NCBI GenBank assembly: GCA_025618425.1
Contig: CM046851.1
Span: 30,857,754 to 30,921,753 of the forward strand
Reading direction: 5' to 3'
DNA from: Heliocidaris tuberculata
Lineage: Eukaryota > Echinodermata > Echinoidea > Camarodonta > Echinometridae
Length of the DNA stretch: 64,000 nucleotides
Within the stretch, counting starts at the first letter, position 1; the number at the start of each line of letters is the position of its first letter. This document shows, piece by piece, positions 46,601-55,600 of this stretch. Under the pieces are notes generated by a model. The model did not search any database and had not been told where the DNA came from. It saw only the letters and a list, made by a program, of their open reading frames with translations. Both the position numbers and the translations under genes were made by a program.

Positions 46601-49600
46601 CACTGTTATTTCGCGTGATTAAATTTTCGCGCTGAGAAACTAAAATCTAAACAAGAATACTGTAAACACTGTTATTTCGCGTGATTAAATTTTCGCGCTG
46701 GGAAACCCCAAAACACATTTGCGGGTTCTTAAATTCGTGCTGCACAATTACACGCTCGTATGTACACTCCACCTACTCCATTTATTAATTTACACACACG
46801 CAGTCCATTCAAATGCATACGGCAAGCGCAACTACACACGCGCGCGCTCAAAAATGAATTGGACACACACATATATTACTAGTAATGTACTGAAGCGCGC
46901 AATTCAACCCACATAGGAAATCAGGCTAATATTTTCGCGAGTTCTAGAATTCGCGCTTGCGAAAAGAGCACGAAATCCGCGAAAATTAATGTACCGCGAA
47001 TATTTCTGCATTTACAGTATGAGATAATAACTTACATCATCTCCACTCCATCTATTTGGTATGTCTGGTCTTCTCCTCTCTATCACTACCACTCTCCTCA
47101 TATCCTCTATGCTGGGATCCATAGGAACAGCATCGTAGAATGGCAGTTGGCATTCCTCAACAATTCCTGCAAATAGACAAATAAAAAACATGAAAGATAA
47201 GAACACTGACCCCAGTCAAAATAAAAAAAATGCTATATATCTTTTATCCACATGCCATTTTTTGTTGTTGTCACAAACCTGTTTAGATAGGACCAGGAAA
47301 CCACTGCAAAAAACAACTGTGGCAAAACTTTGCATGTAAGTGAACAGTGAGAGGCAATGTTTGGGAAGGAAAACTGCAAACTTTTACGCATACTTCCATT
47401 TTACAGAAATGTAAACCGTACTTTCTTACCTAATCATATTTTGCTGAAGAGTTATTTACTTATGTTTTTTTAGTGGTTTACTCTCTTTTGATTAAAAGGG
47501 CCTTGAGACTGATACACTTCTGAATACTGTAAAACCAGAAATTTTCACGAGCATGAAACTTTCGAGAATTTTGTGAGGGGTCGAGATTCGTGAAAGTTTC
47601 ATGCCACAAAATAATAAAATCACAATTGGAACAACATATAAGATTCTTGCTGCAAAATAGGCTGTCATTAACAATTCGGGAAAGTTTCTGGTTTTACAGT
47701 AAACCCAATTACACACACAAACACACACATGCTTATGAATTTTTCTTTTCAGTTTGATATCACTCAGCATTAGGGCAGAAGCTATCTATAGTTACTTGCT
47801 AAGGCTTGAATTCTGATACCTCAGTTACACTACAAAACAGACTCCAAACCAACAAATTCAGAGTCTGAATTTTTCTTTTCAGTTTGATCAAATTCAGCAT
47901 TAGGGCAACAGCTATCTACAGTGCGTCCCAGAAAAAACGAAACCCTAAAACAAAGGGTTATTGTGACCACACTATGTGCTCTATGACAATAATTATCTAT
48001 TTTCCAAAAACTAGAAGTATTATGCTTTTAAATGATACCTTGATGGCATCCATCTGTACATGCTTTACCGAGCAGCAGCATTTTGAAAATGACATGTAAA
48101 AACTCAGTTGTGCCAGATTTGGGTAAAACCGTGAAAACTTCAGGATCACATGCAAACATGACACAAGGGAAATACCAGCCTTAAAGGGGGTACCCAATGC
48201 TGAAACAATGTTAGTTCATTTAAAAGATCATGATTTTATTAGCAGAAAATCATCTGCCTTAAGTTTTTAAAAAATTCGTGTTGCCAGAAAAATCCCCGAA
48301 ATATGGTAAGACTTCAGGATATTTTGGCCCCTCAGCTGTGTCCCAATTTCAGCTAGGTAACCACAATGACGTCAAAGTGGTTACCCAGGTTCGCGTATTG
48401 CAGATGTGTTGCGCGCTAGACTGTACAAAATGCATTACACCTTCCGCGCATTTTGCTATAATTGCGCGACAAGGTAACCACTTTGACGTCATTGTGGTTA
48501 CCTAGCTGAAATTGGGACACAGCTGAGGGGCCAAAATATCCTGAAATCTTACCATATTTCGGGGATTTTCTGGCAACACGAATTTTAAAAAAAATTTAAG
48601 GCAGATGATTTTCTTCTAATAAAATCATGATCTTTTAAATGAACGAACATTGTTTCAGCATTGGGTACCCCCTTTAAGAGATATGCTACATGAAATTTCT
48701 TCGTGTGATGACATGCATTCAATCAGAAATTCATAACACACTGGTCGATACCAATTTCCAGTGGTGGCAGGGGTATACGCCCCCAAAATTTCCTAAATCA
48801 GTAAATATCCTTCAAAAGATGAAAAAGTGTCCCTCCTGTGATAGGAAAGGTGCCCCTCCTGAGGTGGGAAATTGCCATAATCTTGATATTTTTTCTGCCT
48901 TATGTGCCCTTTCAACCTTGTATTTCCTTTTGATGACAATGAAAAGTGCCACTAACTTTACTTTTATGAAAATATATCACCTTTCTTTGTTCTTAAAAGA
49001 AATTGCAGTTCTTCAAAATCCAAAAAATTACTTTTCATTTCGATTGCAGGTACCATTTCAATACAAAACCTGCCCTTTCTTTACCCCCAACATCAACAAA
49101 ACATTGACTATGTTTTATTTCATGATGAGGGCATTATCCTTACCATCGTTATTGAAAGAAACACATGAAAACAGTCTTCTCGCAGGGTTTTAAAAGTCAT
49201 ATTACATTTTGGGTTATGTTTGCATGTGATCCTAACGTTTTCACGGTTTTACCCAAATCTGGCACAACTGTGTTTTTACATGTGTCATTTTCAAAATGCT
49301 GCTGCTCGGTAAAGAATGTACGGATGGATGCCATCAAGGTATCATTTAAAAGCATAATACTTCTAGTGTATGGAAAATGAATAATCATTGTCATACAGCA
49401 CATAGTGTGGTCACAATAACCCTTTGTTTTAGGGTTTCGTTTTTTCTGGGACGCACTGTATAGTTACTTGCTAAGGCTTGAATTCTGATACCACAGTCAC
49501 ACTACAAAACCGACTCCAAACCAACAAATTCAGAGTCTGAATTAATTCATTTGTTCAGTCTATCGTCGGTGTGGTGTCGGTCTCTCCAATGTGACTGTGG

Positions 49601-52600
49601 TAAGAAAAGAAGAAGTTAGAGCTCAAGATACGTTGTGTCTGGTGCCCTCAATACCTCGTGTCACGCATCTCCTAGCAATCTCCCAAAGCACCATGCCGAA
49701 GGAATACATGTCGGCCATCTTGAAGGCATCAAACGTGTTTCTCATCATCACATTGTCCAGGATCTCTGGGGGTAAGTACCGGGTTGTCCCTAGCCTTGTG
49801 TTCTGGCCCAGGTCTATCTCATTTCCCTCACTGTAGAAACACAGAAGGAAAAAGAACCGTGATGCGTTCAGAATATATTACTTTTAAACTCCAGTGCATT
49901 TCTTTAATAAGATGACTTCTTTTACCATAGATTTGGGCTTTTTCACAGCAATCTTTTATTTCGAACTCTATTATGCTACATATTACATGTGCAATAATTT
50001 TCTTTTATTAGTTATTACTCATGACAAGTTTCTGTGTATGATTTCATTGTCATACATTTGATGTTTATTAAGATAATGCATATGTATTATTGAATAAATG
50101 GAAATTTTTAAGACATACTTCAAAATATCGTTTCTGTGTAGCCTCCTATGACCCTGCCCTTCTGCTAAGGTACTCTGTGTTCAAGTTAACATGAATTTGC
50201 TAAAAACACCCTATCAGATCTCTGCCTGAAGATTGATTTCTGCTTCACCATCTCATCAGACCTACCTCAAGAATCGAGCAGCTAGTGACATGTCAGCGAT
50301 CATACATGTTCCGTTCTTCCTCACCAGGATGTTTGACGTCTTGACGTCTCGATGCGCGATGGCAGGCTTGCCCTGCATGCCGCAGATCTCCGTGTGGAGG
50401 TGCGCGAGCCCGTTGGCCGCGGAGTACGCCAGACGCAGCATGCTCTGGGAGTCCAGGATGTTCACCCCTAGGAAGTCATAGAGGGAGCCACACTCGTGGT
50501 ACTCCGTGATGAGGAATAGCTGGGTGTAGGCGCCACTGCCTCGTATGTCTGCTGCAATAAAACCTGTAAGCAGTGTGAAAATAATCATGAATCATTATGA
50601 CACGAGAGTACCAGTACATTTGAGTGAATGAAGAGGACGTTAGCTTTGGCAAGTGACAGGTCAATGGCCCCTGCACCTATTCATATACATGCAAAATATG
50701 AGAACTCATAATCATTGTTCTCATATGTGACCAGACACGACAAAACCACCAAAAAGTCGCAAGATATGAATTTTTAGTTAAGGTCTGATTCTGAAAGAGG
50801 AGATTCTCAGCTTTAAAATGATATATAACTCATTAGCATTGGATGTTCCTAACTCACTGTACAAAGAGAAGAATGCACAGTCCCTCATAATGTTACTTCT
50901 GAGAAATAAGGGTTTAAAGTTTGCAGTCTATTGAAGCACTCTGATGTGCAAGGTGTTGTGCTAAGGTGACAAAAGGAGGATTAGAACTCAATGAAAATTT
51001 CTATGAAGGGATTATCAGATTGTCCTCAAACTTGGCATACTAATTAGTCATATCCTGTTCATCATAGTGCACAAGTATCAATGCAAGAACTTACTCTGTT
51101 TAAAAGTTATGCGAGATCAAAATGAGACAAGTATTCAGGGTCGTAAAAAAGAAAAGTAATACCACAAAATCTAGAGAAGACACACACAAGTCTAATTAAA
51201 AAACTGTCAAATATACCACTTTTAGATTGTTTGGTGCTTCCAAATTTTTAGATTACTTTAATAGAAAAATGTATACTCTTTCAGGAAATACCCAAAACTA
51301 AAATTTGACCATGCCAACCTAAAACACATCGATTGAGCTCTAACTGAAAATCACACAGTGCGACTTTTTGGTGGTTTTGTGGTGCCTGGTCACATATGAC
51401 ATGGTACATTTCTTTTAAAAAACAGAAGGAAAAAAAAAGCTGCCTCAGAATCAGACGACATAAGCGTAATGTGCCTCACATTTCCTACAGTGGCCTGACA
51501 GTGGTAGTGGTATATAAATATGAGTTGGGGGGGGGGGGGGGGTACTTACTTAATATGTTTGTATGCCTCATGTTAATAGTCTTAGAGTATCAAAATGATA
51601 TTCAGACTGTTTCTAAAAGTTTTGCAGTGGCCTTAATGAGGTACAGTGGTATCAGAAACTGTTAAAAGAGGAGGACGAGGGGAGATTATTTACTTAATAT
51701 GTCTGTATATCTCATAAAGATCCCTAAGACCCTTACAATGGTGCAGTGGTATCACTTAGAAAATCGGTTTAAAGTGGAGGGGGAGGGGGGCTAACTTCCT
51801 TAAAAAGGTTTATATACCTCCTAAGAACTATCTAGAGTATCCAACTAATCTTCAAACTGTTCTTTAGATCCTTACAGTGGTGCAGTGGTATCAACCAAAT
51901 CCAATGGTTGCATCTGGTGACCTGGGGGGTGTTTCATAAAGCTGTCTGTAAAGCATGACTTTACGCATGACTTTACGAATGACTTAAATAAGACAAGACA
52001 AATGGGATGCTCAATCATTTTTAACTACATTAAAGGGAAATCCAACCTTAATAGCAAGTTGCTTTGAAAGAAAGAGGAAAAATTAGAGAAGCAGATTGGT
52101 GAAAGTTTGAACGAAATCGGACAGGCAATAAGAAAGTTATGAATTTTTGAAAGTTGTAATCACTATGCATATGGGAATTTCAAATTGGACGAATAGGTAA
52201 TGTGATGTAGCTGTGGACAACTCCCCCATTCACTCTAACACACAAAATGACTAAAATGTAACTTTTTTTCAAAATGCATTACTCAGTAGGATCTTTTCGC
52301 TCATGAGGACCTATAACAATATGCTATCTCCAATATATTTTGAGTACTGCCCCGAGGGTAAAAACGCCTCGAAGAAAACCGCAAATTAATGATATTTTTG
52401 TGTACGACAAATGGGAGAGTTGTCCACAAAATTGTCACAATTGACTCACCAAATTGCCAATTTGAGATTCGCATAGATGTAGTGATCTCATTTTTCAAAC
52501 ATCCATAACTTTCTTAATCCTTGTCCGATTTTTTTCAAACTTTCACCATCTTGTTTTTCTTATTTTTCTGCTTCAACACAAATCATCTTATTACCAAGGT

Positions 52601-55600
52601 TGGATTGCCCTTTAACTACCGTAGTGGCACAAGTCGTGGAGGGGTTTGACAGTTTTAGATTCATAATTTTCAGAAAATACCACGGTTGTTTAGGAATCAC
52701 CCACCATTCGATGCTGAAAATGCTTGTGAATAAAATCCACCCGAAATATTGCATCTTGCTTCTACGGCGCGAACGCTACTGTGGCACTTCTGCGGGGGCT
52801 TCTGCTGCTCCAGTGTCGCCGCACTTTGCACCAGTGGTGCCGCACCCTTCGCAAATGATATTGCGAAGGAACGATTAATCTAAGATAAATCACTCTGTTG
52901 TAAAAATATTCACTCAGTACACGGCGCGCTACTTAAACCATACGCAGGAAGCTATCTGACTATCGCGTTGTCTTTGGGGGATTGTGCATGCGCACTAGTA
53001 TAATACGCTTGTCAGGATCCTACGTCATGATTTGTGTGTTGTAGGAATGGCGCGTCAAGACTGGAGCATAGGCATTCTCGGCAAGATAGCTAACTTTGAA
53101 GAAAGATAATCTATTTCCAAAGTATTTTTCATGCAAAAAAATTGTCTGGCCAACATCTATGGAACTTAAGCTCTGTTACATCGAAAACAGAAAATATGGT
53201 ACATATCATTTATTTTGTTTCAGTCTGCTAAAGAGGAAGTCCTTGTTTTACAAAAAAATTAGCAGAACATAAAAAAGCCCCGTGGATAATTCTCTTTGGA
53301 AACAAACTTTTCCTGCCATATTTTTTTTGTGCGATCGGCAGCGAACAAAACGCCGCATAGTTGTTCCTCATTTATTTTGGTAAAATATCTGCTAGTCAAT
53401 CACATCCGTTCATTTCGCTCCGGTGAGACTAGGGCAGTTGACACAGGGTGTTGCAGCAATGAAGCTGTATTACAAGGGCGCACCACGACTGGTGCCATTA
53501 CGGTGAAGTTGAACTGTGCAGATGTAGATTAACATTCTTATTATTACAAACATTTTCAATGCAAAGTATATTTTTTGTAATAATTTATTTGAGGTTATTG
53601 GAAATACAGTCACACTTTGTTAAAACATCAGGAAAAACATTAGGCATCCTATCTGGCACTTAATATTCAATCGTTCCTAAAGTCATGCGTAACTTCACGA
53701 ATAGCTTTATGAAACACCCCCCAGGACAATGATAATACTGTAAGCGATTTGGTTAGTTACATTGTAAACAGCTAAAGCACTTTATTAGAAACAGTTAGTA
53801 AAAATGAGAAAATCAGCATAAAAAGGAGGGGGGGGGGGCAGGGTGGTGGTAACTTACTTAAAATGTTGGTATGCCTCATGAGAACTGTCTGATAGATCTC
53901 CGTTTCCCTAAACCAGCTGGCTTCCTCGGCAGTGAAATAGATTTTGACAGCGACATTCTCCCCTCTCCACTTGGCCTTCCACACCTCACCAAAGCGCCCT
54001 TTCCCAATCTTCCGAATCAGCTGTACCTGTTTGGCAATGGTGCGCTGGACCTACAGGAGAAAAAGAGAGAAAGAATGTTAGATAGCTTAGCAAAACGCAA
54101 TGGGGCATAAAGATGCAGGAAAGACGCAAGGAGGAAAGTTGCTAGTTTTGTCTGTGCTTCTAAAATTAGAACCAGACATATCTGAATAAAGTTTCATAGA
54201 GTTTTGCTAAAAAGTGTTCAAAGAGGAAAATACTAATTCTACATCCTAATATTTCGATTCTGCATCTATAAAATAAAATTTTGATTTTGAATAATTTTGT
54301 CATATGCGTCTTTCCCGCGACGCAACGTTTCACTAAGTTACCTTAGCTGAAAGAACTTTCTCATTCACAGTACTAAAATTTGATAGCTTCCATCAGAATT
54401 CGCAGATTTTAAAGGGAAAGACTACCTTAGATTTTGCTGACTTAGTATTCAGTTTAATAACAAAAATACATTTATGCTATTTTCAAATTTATCAATACAT
54501 GTATAGATTTATGATGGTCTGAAATGGAACTGACAAGCTTAAAGAAAGGGTTTTCATAGAGACTGCTCACTACTAAAATCATACTATTTTACTATGCAAT
54601 ATAATGATGGCATATGACAAGTGTATGTACAAAACTAATCGTAATTGTTTCTCATTTAATTCTCATTTAATTCCAAATTGATTAAAAGTTTCAAATTCTT
54701 ATATTGTGATCTCAAGATTATTGATCACCTTGGAATAATTTCAAATCAAAATGTAGAGGATGCCTTCTCAAAAGTCTTTACAATATGAAAGTCAATCATG
54801 GAAAATACACCTTCACTAAAACTGAGTGCTCTAACACAAATTTTAGTAGACCTACATTTTATATGATTACTTGGTAAAGTTCACCTTGATATCAAATCTG
54901 GAGCTTTGAAATCTGTCAAAAAGGTTCCATGAACATCTGTCCTCTCATCTTGTAACTTTCTTATATTTTGATCAGATAACCACTGGATTGTTACCAGGAT
55001 CAGACTAATTGTAAAAGGTGGTTCTCAAAGTCTCTAGTAACAAAGTAAATGAAGTTCACTGACCCAGTACTAAGACTTATAATCTTTTAATGAACTCTAA
55101 AAGTAGTAAAAGACCACACAAAGTTTGCTTTCATTTCTTATCCTCATTCAATCTTGTCAAAAGATTTCCTGAGTGATAGAAAAGAGAGAGACTGGCGTGA
55201 CAAGAATGTGTCATCAGCTTGCTGAGACGCGTCTTCATGTCTACCTACGTCAGATGTTGCCCTTTTGATGTTAGATCTACTGATTAGGACTTACGAGCAG
55301 AGGAAGTCCAGACCCGCTTCCAGATGCGCTGGACTTTTCTAGGAGTTCCGATAACGTCTCTCCAGGTCCGATAAACGAGTCGTCTTGCTGGGCTACCTCA
55401 AAGTCATAACGTCTTCTCCCTTCTCTCTTCTTGTACCTAGACAGTACGAGAGGAATGCGACATAGTTTGTGGGGTTGTTATTTTTAGTATGATCTAACAT
55501 GACCTTCATGTGATCAAAACCTGACTAACAAGTTGCTTCCAAATTTATAAATAGCAAAATGGGATGTTTTTAAGATATGCAGACAAAGGATGTATATTTC

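Larger units (their letters stand above)
47736..49537. repeat. 130-bp tandem duplication, second copy split by a transposon
   Basis: Unit 1 is 47736-47865. Unit 2 is 47866-47918 plus 49459-49537, which is 130 bp after removing one TA. Shared text includes gttacttgctaaggcttgaa and actccaaaccaacaaattca. Confidence 0.88.

Noticed and set aside
48690..49193. 167-codon open frame
   Set aside because: Lies inside the mariner-like element but shows no transposase features such as DDE/D spacing or helix-turn-helix; includes MITE-like sequence.
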